Assembly: GCA_963930775.1 (NCBI GenBank)
Contig: OZ005693.1
Location: forward strand, 7,810,006 to 7,874,005
Direction of reading: 5' to 3'
DNA: 64,000 bases
From: Cliona cf. orientalis
Taxonomy: Eukaryota > Porifera > Demospongiae > Clionaida > Clionaidae
Shown here: positions 22,471 through 33,557 of the stretch, one piece after another
How positions within the stretch are numbered: the first letter of the stretch is position 1
How the letters are laid out: the number at the start of each line of letters is the position of its first letter
Made by a program: the position numbers and the translations under genes
Notes under the pieces: generated by a model
Told to the model about the DNA's origin: nothing
What the model saw: only the letters and a program-made list of their open reading frames with translations
Databases searched by the model: none

Positions 22471-22690
22471 CCGTATTTCTTCTAAAAATTCGGCCCCTCT
22501 AATTATTCGGCACCCTTTACCGAATGATTGAATATAGTCTCTAATTTTTCGGCAAAGGTCGTCATGTGTATATGCTATAAACGGGAATGGAATGCGCGCG
22601 CAGACTGAATGTTGAGTATTAACCTCTAAAAATTCGGTGAAGCTAAAGCAATATTATTATTTTCATGCCGAATTTTTAGAAGAAATACGG
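22471..22690. mobile_element. CCGTA-ended MITE, 220 bp, TA target site
   Basis: Perfect terminal inverted repeats CCGTATTTCTTCTAAAAATT / AATTTTTAGAAGAAATACGG with TA on both outer sides. The paralogous sites near 28857 and 63562 read 'gttgatgacaatcaacatg' and 'gttgatgataatcaacatg', with no element. They prove both the exact borders and insertion after duplication. Confidence 0.93.
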
Positions 22691-23062
22691 TAATCAACAT
22701 GATAGTTAAGAGTGAAACCAATGATAAAGAACCTGTACAACCAAAAATAATACAGCATTACACTATTATTATTATTATGCTTTAGCCTAGCCTCGAGCTT
22801 GTACCAGGGACATTCCATATTATTCAACACTGCATGGTGCCAGCTGCAGGATGGCCAGAGTACGACACTATTGTCATTATATGAAATGTAAGATAGGGAG
22901 GGGATACCTAATCATAATAATATTATTATTATTGGGATAAGCGTGCTTGTCATAGATAGCAAGGGCATCAGTTGGTTGATGGACATGTTCGGACAGCCCA
23001 TGATGAGTTTATGTAGTGGCCGACTCTCTGAGCTGGGTATAATTATGCCACACACCCAAGTA

Positions 23063-23876
23063 CCGTATTCGCTTGATTAGACATCACGGGTACTATTAAA
23101 TTTTATTTCATTTTCTGAGTTTGTGAGGTATTTATTCGAGAGCGATGACTTATATTATATATTTACCCCGCGCACATGCGCAAGGGGTAAAGCAATCGGT
23201 TTGTCCGTCTGTTGTTGTTGTCGTCGGCACGAAAATCGCCAGATCTCGCGTTCTAGGCATCTGTGCGTGTTGTAAGCACAACCAATCGATAGATATCGGT
23301 GAAAAACCGGTTTGTAAGTGCTTCGAATTGCTCAAAAAGGCTTAGTAGTGCTACAAATCGTGCATTTTCTGTTCAGCATGTCTGTGGTTTATCGACCACA
23401 CCCACTCTTTTAATATGCTGATGTGATTGTGCATAAGTGTTGGAAAGGGTCGTCAAGTCATGAAACAGCTATGCCTCAGATCAGAGTGTTGCAATACTAC
23501 GCTACAGTGGCTACAGAGCGCGCGGGGTATGTGCTCTACAGAGCTCTTGTTGAGAGTGGTGTTTATTATAATACCAGTAGCTGCCAGAGAGGCAATCCAT
23601 AGAGGAATGGTCAATTGACACCACTGATTCGGACCCCTTTGCTGATCGATGTAGAAGGTTACAGCTTATTCTAGAAGATTGCTAAGTATTTATCGCTACT
23701 TTTCTTGTATCTTCTATCAAGAATGAGTCGTGAAGCATGTTCACGTGCTAATATGCTTCTCAAATAGTAGGCATGGAGTGGCTACATTATTCAAGAGTGG
23801 CGGCTATTAATTTTCATTCAGCACTTCCAGAGGTGCGGTGACTAATTGAGAGCGGAATCTGATTGAGTGAATACGG
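23063..23876. mobile_element. CCGTA-ended element, TA target site (copy A)
   Basis: The left end CCGTATTCGCTTGATTAGAC is imperfectly inverted at the right (CTGATTGAGTGAATACGG), with TA outside both ends. The same element sits at the paralogous position 29088-29511, so it predates that duplication. Here it is longer because an ACCCCGCGC-type repeat (about 23161-23549) is nested inside. Confidence 0.78.
23161..23549 (+). mobile_element. ACCCCGCGC-type repeat nested in MITE
   Basis: Runs from 'atttaccccgcgcac' to 'ctctacagagctcttg'. The paralogous element at 29088-29511 lacks it (the 'cttatatttgagag' junction near 29180), so it inserted after the duplication. It is in the opposite orientation to the copy at 21599-22118. 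Borders are good to a few bases. Confidence 0.7.
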
Positions 23877-24109
23877 TAGTTAGAGAACCAAAGAGTGCTA
23901 CCAAACCTAAATCGAATTAATAGCCACTATAGTGTCATGGTTGGCGACTAGCTATTTAGGGTTGCGATGGACAGATGGACAAAATGGCCAAACGATTGCA
24001 GTAACCACTGTCTGCCTACGCTTTGCGGCGAGGTTTAGCTAATTATAGTTCTGAATCAATGGCTGCTTATGCTACATAAACATGCATATATTTGCTGCTA
24101 TCAACCTAC

Positions 24110-24320
24110 CACATCAAACTTGCAATTGTCCCATGCTTTATAGTCATTAGACCTGATCCGCGATGACTGCTTGGCTCCTGACTGTTTCTCACTGCCGATG
24201 CCATTGTTCTTCTTTCTCCTCTTTTTCCTCTTCTCTCCGCCAGCAGTAGCAGTGGTGGAGCTTGGTGGAGCTTCCTGGACCAGCGCAGCATGGCTACGAA
24301 CAGGGGGAATTTCGAAGATC
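24110..24320 (-). pseudogene. RPAP3-like exon 2, decayed copy
   Basis: A copy of the RPAP3-like exon 2 with acceptor 'ctgcag' and donor GTAGGT still in place. It is 211 bp instead of 183, so not a multiple of three. Extra bases after GATCTT shift the frame at once, and further insertions occur near TGGTCCAGG and before KFDV. The lysine-rich and YKAWD-like parts remain readable. No exon 1 is found in the same unit. Confidence 0.8.
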
Positions 24321-24900
24321 CTGCAGTTCAGATGCACGACTCTAGACTTAAGGTACACTGGTATTCATTTGATGACAAGGCCATACCAAGTTAATATTTT
24401 TTTTCTCGGATTTGGCGGGTCTGTTTTTGGCTGATTTACAAAAATTAACATTCCTCAATTATAATAGTGGCAGGCCAGGAGTACTCTTTAGAAAGAGCAC
24501 TCTTGGTCAACTACTGATAGTGCTATAAGCTAAATAATCATCAAAACTGCTCTAGAATGCAAGTATTCACTACTAAAATGATAGCTGGCTGTCTGTGGAC
24601 TGGTGATGCTCACGATTTACTAGGCCACACCTCCTGTTAATTAATTTTTATGCCGACCACTCTGGTCTGTTTCCAGTTCTATTTGTCCGAGAAACAAAAC
24701 ATCAAATTGGTATGGCCCAACCTATCCCGCTATATAATGGATAAACTTTATGTGTACAAGGATCAGTATGTGGTTGATATTAGTGTCACACTTCCACCAC
24801 TACACAAACACTCAGTCTGTTGTTTCTTTCCCAGAAATCCTGGGGAACATGAATGTACGTAGGTGGTGAGTCTTGTGGCCACAGGATGACTGCGATATTA

Positions 24901-25190
24901 TGCACCTATCAATGTAATGCCCCACTACCCCCCTCCCGGGCACCATAGGGGCAAGGTGGGGATTTGACTAATGAATTCGTCAACTTCCCGTAAGGTGGGG
25001 CCAGCCTCATCTGTCAAATCCCCACTCTATCCCCCTTCCAGGGTGGGGAAACGATAGGGGATTTGACAAATATCGAATACATGCAAGTCAAATGCCCCTG
25101 TCTGGGGCTTGGTTTTCTATGTCAATCCCCCTGTGTTGCCCCCTATAACGCCCGGGAGGGGGGTAGTGGGGCATTATATTGATAGGTGCA
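24901..25190. mobile_element. Harbinger-like MITE, 290 bp, TTA duplication
   Basis: Terminal inverted repeats of about 30 bp begin TGCACCTATCAAT and continue through 'taatgccccactaccccc'. TTA flanks both ends (24898-24900, 25191-25193). Unit 4 (31940-31965) has the empty site 'gatattatgcaagcg'. A related element at 34541-34861 is flanked by TAA. The TWA 3-bp duplication is typical of PIF/Harbinger. No coding capacity. Confidence 0.88.
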
Positions 25191-25408
25191 TTATGCAAAC
25201 ATGCATGAGCCAAAATTGTCATATTACAATATATGTACATGGCTGCTTCTAGTCTGACCACACCCATTAACACGCCTACTAAAGAGGTACAATGCGCATC
25301 AAGTGGCTCAGTGATGTAGCATTTCTGAATTTTTCCATGATTTATGTGATCACACCACACTCGGCCATCTATTACAATGTCATAATATTATGTGTGAGAA
25401 TATTAATA

Positions 25409-25635
25409 CCGTATAGCCGGAAATATTGGCAGGCGTTAAATTTGGCGGTTGAGCCCAAAATCGCTATTCCAAGAATATTGGCGGATTTAAATTTGGCGGT
25501 TCGGTACGGGATCGCCATACGTATATATATATATGCGAGTAGGAAATTTTGGCGGATTTTTAAAAATTTGGCGGTTGCAATATAGACCGCCAAACCGCCA
25601 AATTTAATTCCCCGCCAAATTTTCCGGCTATGCGG
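25409..25635. mobile_element. CCGTA-ended MITE, 227 bp, TA target site
   Basis: CCGTATAGCCGGAAATATT is matched by AAATTTTCCGGCTATGCGG at the right end, with TA outside (25407-25408, 25636-25637). The interior repeats 'aatttggcggtt' and its inverse several times. The equivalent position near 32150 in unit 4 lacks the element. Confidence 0.85.
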
Positions 25636-26343
25636 TACATCAACATGCACAGTACAATGACAGGAGCTACTTAAATTTGTAGCCACTTCCCATTGATCAG
25701 CATTAATTTGGTCTTAAAAGCAGGTTATACGGAAAACAATGGCAACTAGAGCTCTGTAGAGCTTTGTAGAGTATGTGGTCACTCAGAACCTATTAAATGC
25801 AAATGCCATCTGTGAATTGTCAGTGAGCAAACTGCCATATTTATCATTATACATGATTGTGTAAATTTACATTTTATCAGATGCACTGACTGCATGGTGC
25901 ATGTATACAACTGGAAACATTATGAAAGAACCCAAACCCAAATCCACTGGCCTTCAATACTGTCCCCTAGCTACTGGCTGTAGACTGTGGCTCAATACAA
26001 TCATGTATTACGCATTTCAGCATACCAAAATCAAGGCATTAATTAAGAATTCAATGTCTTAAGAATTCAATAAAAACAGTCAAAATTATAATACATAAAA
26101 TTTAATAATGTAAAATGGTGGGACAGCGGTTAATTTTGAACTAAAAGTCAGGACCGTCCCTCCAAAAGCCAGACAGCTGGAGAGTGTGCATGGTTGTAGT
26201 GCTATTGAATCGATGAATTATTCCATAATTCTTGACTAATCAGATTTAAACATGTAGCTACACTTATGTACTGTATTAGTACTATGTATTAGTATGAAAA
26301 CATGCATGTATGACACACGATTACTTGCATTGTGATGTAAGCA

Positions 26344-28185
26344 TCAATAATCAGGGGCGGTATCAGAAGATGCTTGTTCAATTTCGCGCTCGAAAATTTC
26401 TTCAATGTCAATTTGACGAAAAATGCCTTCATTTCGTCTCCTGTATTTGTACTTCTTAGCTGCCACTGAGAACAGTACGAGGCCAATCAACCCAACCACA
26501 CAGGTGAAGAGAAGGTAGACAAAGCCACAATTAGTAACTGGAGGGTTCTCTAACATCTCTTCACTGGCCCATGGATGCTTGAGGGAAAGAGGAACAATGA
26601 TGATGGAGTTTATGAACTGAAAGAGACCTCTGATGGCAAAGAAAATTCCAATGAGAAAACCTTTCATCGATTGAGGGCTCTGAGCTGAGATGAATTCCAA
26701 AGTAGCCGTCGATATAATGAGTGGACCAACTCCGAGAAACAGCGATGGAGGAATAAGCACTGACCAGTGCATGTCAAGTGTGGGAATCCGTAGTGTGTGG
26801 TTTGCCGTGTACCCTCCTTGAAATATACACTGAGACTCAGAATGATTAGAAACATCGTTATGTTTCAATGAGTGTCCCACTGTGTCAACGATAAGCAGGC
26901 TAGCCACACCCAGAAAGCAAATAGTGGCACCAATAAACATTCTTAAGAACATCTTTTGCACTTTCCTACGAAGTACAGAGAAGGTGATGCACATGTAAGT
27001 TGGAAATAACACTAATGCAGATACAGCGTGCATAAAGATGCCTGTGCCAAATATTGTATGCTGTCCTGTACAAAAATCCTTACTTAAACTTTTATGATGT
27101 AGGGTATGGAAACCAAATATGGGAAAGATAAAATATGAAGATAGTACTTCTAAAGTAAAGACAGGTCCAATTGAGAATAAAATGATCAGAATCCATAGAA
27201 ATGTCTTAACGTTTTCTACTTGCTCAGTTGTGAAAGGTCCTCCGTACCTTTCCTTGGCAAAGTCAAGTCTAGATGGTATGTAGTCATTGCAATAGGTGAA
27301 GGCGCTACGCTGAAGTGGGTACTTATGCTTTATGGCAAACCTGAATACAGCTGAGAGAGTTTTATAGGGATTTTCCCATCTATCATTCGAATAGAACCAG
27401 TGTCGCTTCCAGCGACCGATTATCAGAAAAATTATTAAGAAAATGGCAATAATGAATGGAAACGCTGTAAGTGCTCTGACTCCAACGAAACTTAGTGGAC
27501 CACTGCACAAAAGTAAAGGTATAAGGACTATCAATGGAAGTGGTCCTAATTTGAATGTCCATTCAGCATACAGTATAAAGAGGCTTAGGTATTGGCTGGG
27601 GGCTTCAAAGAGTTGGTCGAGTCCGAGCTGAATCATGTTCGCCTGATAGCCTGCCAGGCTAACAATGAAAGCAACCAATGAGACTATAGCTAGAATCAGG
27701 ATAAGAAATCCTTGAACCTCATGATGAAGCATTATGTGTATAGAGTCGTTATGGTAAGCTAGTGAATGAGTTGCAAACTCTATAATCTCAGTAAAGCATA
27801 TTAATAGCAGAAAACCAAGTATGAAGCACAAACTAATGACAGCCACTCTTAGTCGTCCACAATAGACGTCTGCAATAAACCCACTCAAGGGATACAGCAT
27901 AGAGACAATCGCCAATATGGCATAAGGTATGTAATCATTAAGCGTTATACTAATATCAGGAGGAACTACTGTAACCATGAGTACTACTGCCACCAGCAGA
28001 ATAAAATTATACACAGCTCCCACAGCAGCTGTCCACAAGATTATGAGGATGGCTGCCTTGGATGGAAGGCACAAGTGCTTACAAGAACATGTTGAGCTCC
28101 CTTGCTGGCTCTGTTCACCTTGAGAGAGTTCATTTATGTCTGGTCGGTGCAACAGGTGACTTGATTCAGTGGGTAGCTGGTTCAT
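26344..28185 (-). CDS. POT/SLC15-like transporter, copy 3
   Basis: A 613-residue intronless paralogue. The ATG at 28185 gives MNQLPTESSHLLHRPD with the acidic dileucine signal at residues 7-12. All POT/MFS marks of copy 1 are kept (GFIADVYCGRLRV, ERYGGPFTTEQVENVK, EFISAQSPQSMKG). Distinctive changes are mostly in loops: FHTLHHKSLSKDFCTGQHT, SNDRWENPYKTLSAVF, YTANHTLRIPTLDMHW. No frameshift or stop. The 5' flank (28186-28800) resembles those of copies 1 and 4, so shared promoter elements are likely, though no motif could be assigned. Confidence 0.85.
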   Translation of the reverse strand: MNQLPTESSHLLHRPDINELSQGEQSQQGSSTCSCKHLCLPSKAAILIILWTAAVGAVYNFILLVAVVLMVTVVPPDISITLNDYIPYAILAIVSMLYPLSGFIADVYCGRLRVAVISLCFILGFLLLICFTEIIEFATHSLAYHNDSIHIMLHHEVQGFLILILAIVSLVAFIVSLAGYQANMIQLGLDQLFEAPSQYLSLFILYAEWTFKLGPLPLIVLIPLLLCSGPLSFVGVRALTAFPFIIAIFLIIFLIIGRWKRHWFYSNDRWENPYKTLSAVFRFAIKHKYPLQRSAFTYCNDYIPSRLDFAKERYGGPFTTEQVENVKTFLWILIILFSIGPVFTLEVLSSYFIFPIFGFHTLHHKSLSKDFCTGQHTIFGTGIFMHAVSALVLFPTYMCITFSVLRRKVQKMFLRMFIGATICFLGVASLLIVDTVGHSLKHNDVSNHSESQCIFQGGYTANHTLRIPTLDMHWSVLIPPSLFLGVGPLIISTATLEFISAQSPQSMKGFLIGIFFAIRGLFQFINSIIIVPLSLKHPWASEEMLENPPVTNCGFVYLLFTCVVGLIGLVLFSVAAKKYKYRRRNEGIFRQIDIEEIFEREIEQASSDTAPDY

Positions 28186-29087
28186 ATTGCTGCTTTGTTT
28201 ACGCTCTTCACTCCGATAGATGATGAACCCAAATAACACACTGTAGCTATAATGTTATGCTGTAGCTTAAGGTTGTCTAAGAATGGTGTAATAATACTAA
28301 TGTGATATGCATGCATACACTGTATACAACCAGTGATTATATACATAGCTAGGTGCATCAACTGGGAATAGCCTTATAGTAAACACTACAAATAAGCCTT
28401 TCAATGTTTATACTCTAATACCCGTAATATGTACAAAACTATTTCACAACAATTGTACACAAAAAGCTTTTACCATATATACAGTAGAGTGAGAAATATT
28501 ATATCAGATGTAGAAACATTAGATTACTTACTTTCAATACAACAACGTAATAATTATAATCGCCTATAAAATTGTGCATGCATGCAGGCTGGACTTTAAT
28601 TTGTTTTCAGGCTGTTTCAAAAGTTATATCACCTACTTATAGCACAATACAATAAAATTATATTATACAGCTTGGACTTGGGAGGATGTACATGTGTAGC
28701 TGACTTGATATGTTCTGTAATAATTATCTTACATTGCTACAGTCGATGGAATTAACTAAAAATAATGTCACCATACACTACTGGTAAGTAGGTATTAAAG
28801 CTCATGAATGTACAGTAAAATCATTCAATGATATTATTATTAGAAAAGTTGATGACAATCAACATGATATTAGTTATAATAATAAGAATGAATTTAAACC
28901 AACGATAAAAAAATGAACCCAATATTACAATAAACTTAGATGTTGACTAATAATCACTATTGGGATAAGAGTGTTTGTCATAGATGGTAAGGGCATCAGT
29001 GGGTTGATGGACATGTTCGGACAGCCCAAGGAGTTTATGTAGTGGCTGACTCTCTGAGCTGGGTATAATATGGCACCCATCTTGGTA
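28186..29087. other. 5' flank of transporter 3
   Basis: Homologous to the upstream regions of transporters 1, 2 and 4 ('ctgggaatagccttatagta', 'cagatgtagaaacatta'). It is the cleanest version, lacking the MITEs found upstream of transporter 2, and so serves as the empty-site reference. No gene seen. Confidence 0.6.
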
Positions 29088-29511
29088 CCGTATATTCACT
29101 TGATTAGACATCGCAGTTACTATTAAATTTTATTTCATTGCCCGAGTTTATGCAGTATTTTTTCAAGAGCAATGACTTATATTTGAGAGTGCATGGTGTT
29201 TATTAATACCAGTAGTTGCCACAGAGAGAGAGAACAGTCAATTGACACCACTGATTCGGACCCCTTTCCCTTAGCTGATATAAAAGTATACAATTTATTC
29301 TAGAAGACTGCTAAGTATTTATCGTTACTTTTCTTGTACCTTCTATCAAGAACAAGTCGCAAGGCATATTCACATGCTAATGTGCTTCTCGAATAGTAGG
29401 CATGGTGTGGCTACATGTACTATACAAGATCGGCAACTATTATATTTTCATTCAGCACCTCCCGGAGGTGCAGCGACTAATCAAGAGTGGCATCTGATCG
29501 AGTAAATACGG
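29088..29511. mobile_element. CCGTA-ended element, TA target site (copy B)
   Basis: Paralogue of the element at 23063-23876, without the nested repeat. Ends CCGTATATTCACTTGATTAG and GATCGAGTAAATACGG, TA outside both. Its presence at equivalent positions in two units dates it before their duplication. Confidence 0.78.
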
Positions 29512-29594
29512 TAGTTAGTGAACCAAAGATTGCTACCAAACATTGAATTAACAGCCACTATCAGAAACTCCAGCACATTAATTTTAGTGTCGTG

Positions 29595-30454
29595 AGCCCT
29601 GTTTACATACGCTGATCCAGATTAAACTGAACCGGTTTAAACTGTGTTTACACACTAGTGCTTAATCCGGATTAATATTTTCATAGCCCATTACTTTGCA
29701 TGTAGCTAATCCACTTTTAATCCACATCAGGACATGGATTCTAATCCGGATTAACTAATCCAGATTAAAGGTTGATGATTAAGGCTTTTACACAGAAACT
29801 GGATTAGTTAGTTTAATCCGGATTCTAATCTGGATTAAGGTTACGGGTGACAGTTCGCCCACGCACGGGCATTTCCCATAGTGAGTAATGGAGCATACCA
29901 AGGCGAACCGCAAATGAAAACTCTTCGTCAAGTTTCGTGTAGATGGCTTCTCTTTTGACCGTAAGGAAGTATTTATCTTATTACTCAGACATCTGGGCAG
30001 GGCTGGAGTTGGTGTAAATTTGAAGGCCACCTGTCAGAAAGCAGCTAGACAGCCGTGTTGACGACCTGGTCCGCCATTACGCTTGGCGTAAATTACCTTC
30101 TTTTGTGTAGCTTTCTCTTTGTGGAGGCTCTATGAACTTGGGAACCAACTCCAGCACTGGAGTAAGTTAAGTACTTCATAAATAAGCTGTAGATAGTAGA
30201 CTAGACTCCTTTGTCTAGGTAAAACTTGACGCAAGAGTTTGTGACAATGGCAGCCATTGCCTGACTTTCACGACGGGAAGGTCGCTTCAATGTTGAGACA
30301 GCTGTCTCTGTCATAGTGTTAGCTATAATTTCGTTTTTATTTCAGCCTCATAGCTGCTTCCCTTGTGGAGATACAAATAGCTTGTTACTCGCGAAAATTT
30401 CTAGATGCAAACTGTCACCCGTAACCTTAAGGGCCTAGTGTAAACGGGGCTATG
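29595..30454. mobile_element. inverted-repeat element with nested insertion
   Basis: The outer ends GAGCCCTGTTTACATA and TGTAAACGGGGCTATG are inverted relatives. The interior near 29610-29830 is rich in 'taatccggattaa' palindromes, common in hAT-type MITEs. A second element (29838-30427) is inserted inside it. The homologous place near 23940 in unit 2 lacks the whole block. Confidence 0.6.
29838..30427. mobile_element. nested inverted-repeat element, 590 bp, TA
   Basis: AGGTTACGGGTGACAGTT at the left and its exact inverse AACTGTCACCCGTAACCT at the right, with TA outside both ends (29836-29837, 30428-30429). No transposase. It interrupts the element at 29595-30454. Confidence 0.82.
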
Positions 30455-30457
30455 GTG

Positions 30458-30713
30458 CAGTGGCGTCAGAAGCGGTACAGTTGCTACGGCTCGGGCCGTA
30501 CCACCTTCTGATGGCTCGTCTAGGGATCGAGCTATGCAGTTGTACTAGCCTCATTCCCAGCAGGCCCTTTGAGGCCTGGCTACGAGCATAGAAATCTACA
30601 GTACGAGGCTACAATTGTACGGTAATTACCGTGATGACCATTACCATCAATAGAGCTGCCACGCCCCCTCGCTGGCCAGCCTTACCACTTCTAAATTGCT
30701 TCCGACGCCCCTG
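30458..30713. mobile_element. hAT-like MITE, 256 bp, 5-bp duplication
   Basis: CAGTGGCGTCAGAAGC and GCTTCCGACGCCCCTG are inverted ends. TGGTG stands directly outside both (30453-30457, 30714-30718). The CAGTGGCGT terminus matches the coding hAT-like element at 43303-47276, which may be the source of its transposase. Confidence 0.7.
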
Positions 30714-30797
30714 TGGTGGCATGGTGTCATGGTAATCAGCTATTTAGGGTTGCGATAGACGGACGGACAAATTTAAAATGGCCAAATGATTGCGGTA

Positions 30798-31463
30798 CCG
30801 TATAGCTCCAAATTTTCGTTGTTCAAAATTTTCATGAAATTGCTGAAAATCCCATCATTGAAAATTTTCGTGATAAAAATTTCGTGATCGCCATGTTTTT
30901 TCGTTATGACCACCGCCCCACAGCAGCCGTGCAGACAATTCTGAACGATATCGCTCCGCCCACAATTGCACGTGGCTCGGCGTTGGGTCCGGGTTAATAC
31001 AGTGCATGCTAATATGAAGAGAAGGAAACTAGACAAGAATTATACGGGCCTCTCTTTCTGCCTTTAGCGCCTTCTGCTGTCGCCTGTTTGGCCATCTCTT
31101 CAACGTGGTTGTTGGCAGATTCGCCCATAGATTATACAGTCCCCTCTATGATTCGCCGGATACAAGACGAAGAAAATTGTTTGGATAAAGACCCTTGCGG
31201 ATTTGGTAGATAACTTTTACTCATTTTCTGAAAGCAAGCGTACAGAGTCTGTACATTGTTAGTAGCGATTCAATATTTCGTTTCAGACAGTTCACACGTT
31301 CACTACATGTATGCACGATCGTGCTTGCGATGCGCCTGTGCGCACACAGAACGTAGCCACACCCACAACAATACTAAATTTTCGTGAGGAATATTTTTGT
31401 AATCAGAAGTCTAATCACAAAGTTCAAGAAAATATTGTGCCACGAAAATTTGGAGCTATACGT
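30798..31463. mobile_element. CCGTA-ended element, 666 bp, TA target site
   Basis: CCGTATAGCTCCAAATTTTC and GAAAATTTGGAGCTATACGT form the inverted ends, with TA outside both. Unit 2 at about 23999 has the empty site ('gattgcagtaaccactg'), so borders and target duplication are directly shown. The interior holds several 'aaattttcgtga' inverted repeats and no credible gene. Confidence 0.9.
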
Positions 31464-31545
31464 TAACCCTCCGCCTACACTTTGCGGCAAGTCAATGGCT
31501 GCTTACGATACATAAACATGCATACATTTGCTGCTATCAACCTAC

Positions 31546-33557
31546 CACATCGAACTTGTCCCAAGCCTTGTAAACATAAGACCTGATCCATGACGATTGC
31601 TTGACCCCTGACTGTTCCTCACTGCCGACGCCATTGTTCTTCTTTCTCCTCTTCTTCCTCTTCTCTCTACCAGCAGTGGCAGTGGAGGAGCTTCCTGGAC
31701 CAGCATGGCTACGAACAGGGGGAAGGTCCTGCAGTTCAGATACATGACTGTACACTTAAGGTACACGGGTATTAATATTCGTTTGACGACAACATATCCA
31801 GCTATATATTATTAAACGGACAAAATTTATGTGTAAAAGGATCAGTATGTGGTTGATATTAAGTTATTAGTGTCACACTTCCACCACTACAGAAATCCTG
31901 GGGAACATGAATGTACGTAGGTGGTGAGTCTTGTGGCCACAGGATGACTGCGATATTATGCAAGCGTGAACCAAAATTGTCATGTTACAATACATGCATG
32001 GCTGCTGCTAGTCTGACCACACCCATTAACATGCCTACTGAAGAGGTACAATGTGCATCAAGTGGCTCAGTGATGTGGCATTTCTGAATTCTGTCATAAT
32101 TTACGTGATCACACCACACTCGATCACTATTACAATGTATTATTATTGTGTGAGAGTAGTTGATTCTATGACAGAAGCTACCAAAACTTACAAATTTTGT
32201 AGCCACATCCCATTGATCAGCCTTTGGTCTCAAAAGCAGGTTGTACAGAAAACAATGGCAATGAATGCACAGAAGTGCAGAACCCTCACCGATACGTGCA
32301 TGCTTTACAATGGCTTACCGTATGCAGTGGAATCCCGCTTAACGGACACCCCTCAATGGCGGACACCTGCAATAATGCGGAAAATTCTGAATGTCTGGAT
32401 TGTATTTCCATAGACTTCAATATTTTCAAACCCCCTCAACAGCTGATACCCCACTATTCCATATCACGGACACTTATTTTGGTCCCGTTCGAGCCTGTGC
32501 AATAGTAAACAACCTCGCATAACAGACAGTTAGGCCACACCCACCATTAAAATCGGTCGGTTTCAGCGACCAATAACTACAGTAAAGCCTAAATATGTCT
32601 CATATTCTTGCTTAGGAGCTGTCAGTTGATAGATCTCTCATCAATACGGTCTTTTTCGTTGTCCACAGTAGTGCTTTATCATAGCTGTCCGCAATTGTAG
32701 GAGGGGGGCGTGGTCAATCACTAACCCCTGAGCTAAGGACACCTCGCTACAGCGGACAAAATTTTTGGTCCCAATGGTGTCCGCTTTAGAGGGGTTCCAC
32801 TGTATAGCATTAGTGCATATTCAATATCAGCTAGGACATACCCTGCACCTGAACAGGGTTCTGGTACTACTGAACTACATACCCTGCACCTAAACAGGAT
32901 TCTAGGACAGTGACCTGGCTATATATGTCACTATATAAGCCTCTGTGACATACTTCAACTGAATCATGCATAACACTTGAGAGCCTAAGCACAGAATGGC
33001 AATCACTGTCATGTAGTTGAGGTAGGTGCCATGTAAACACAGACTGGCAAGTTGCAACAGCTGCAGTGCTACACACTTTTACTCCACTGGGCAGGACTTC
33101 CTTTATGCTATGTATACCTAGAATGCATACTTTCTCTATGACAACCCTTACCATTTAGCAAAGGAGGGTTGTGACCATGTTGCAATGGACGGACGGACAA
33201 ACAAAAATTGCCAAACAATTGCAGTAACCCTCTGCCTACGCTTTGCAGCGAGGTTTAACTAGAGCTCTGTAGAGTACCTACATATTATGTGCACATGTAC
33301 TCTGTATGTACTGCATACTGCATCCACCTGATGGAGCATGCATGTGCCTTTGACGACCTTTACCTACACATTACGTTAATCTCATATCAACCAATTTTGA
33401 GTGGCACTACATGATATTATAAATCTGCCTCACCTCCTTGAGTATAGGTTTCTGCTTGGAGAGAAGTTTTTTATCCTTCTCTTTGATCTCCGAGTCCTCC
33501 CAGCTCTGTAGATCCTTCAGGTAGCTCTGCAGTTTGTCAAAGCGGCATCTGCATCAT
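31546..33557 (-). pseudogene. RPAP3-like first two exons, damaged copy
   Basis: Exon 2 (31728-31546) is still exactly 61 codons, starting DLPPVRSHAGPG and ending IRSYVYKAWDKFDV at GTAGGT, with D-to-V and R-to-W type changes. Exon 1 (about 33557-33434) keeps LQSYLKDLQSWEDSEIKEKD and the GTGAGG donor. Just after the first ATG codons, however, a TGA and a frame shift replace the sequence seen in the intact copy (MMQMPL then stop). The intron carries a 468-bp MITE. Later exons are absent. A transcript could still contain exon 2. Confidence 0.75.
32335..32802. mobile_element. Tigger/pogo-like MITE, 468 bp
   Basis: The ends CAGTGGAATCCCGCTTAACG and AGAGGGGTTCCACTG are inverted relatives, and the CAGTGGAACCYC terminus is typical of pogo/Tigger-type MITEs. 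TA follows the right end directly; on the left TA is two bases away. The interior contains repeated 'ggacac' and 'gcggacaaa' motifs. It lies in the intron of the damaged RPAP3-like copy. Confidence 0.7.
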
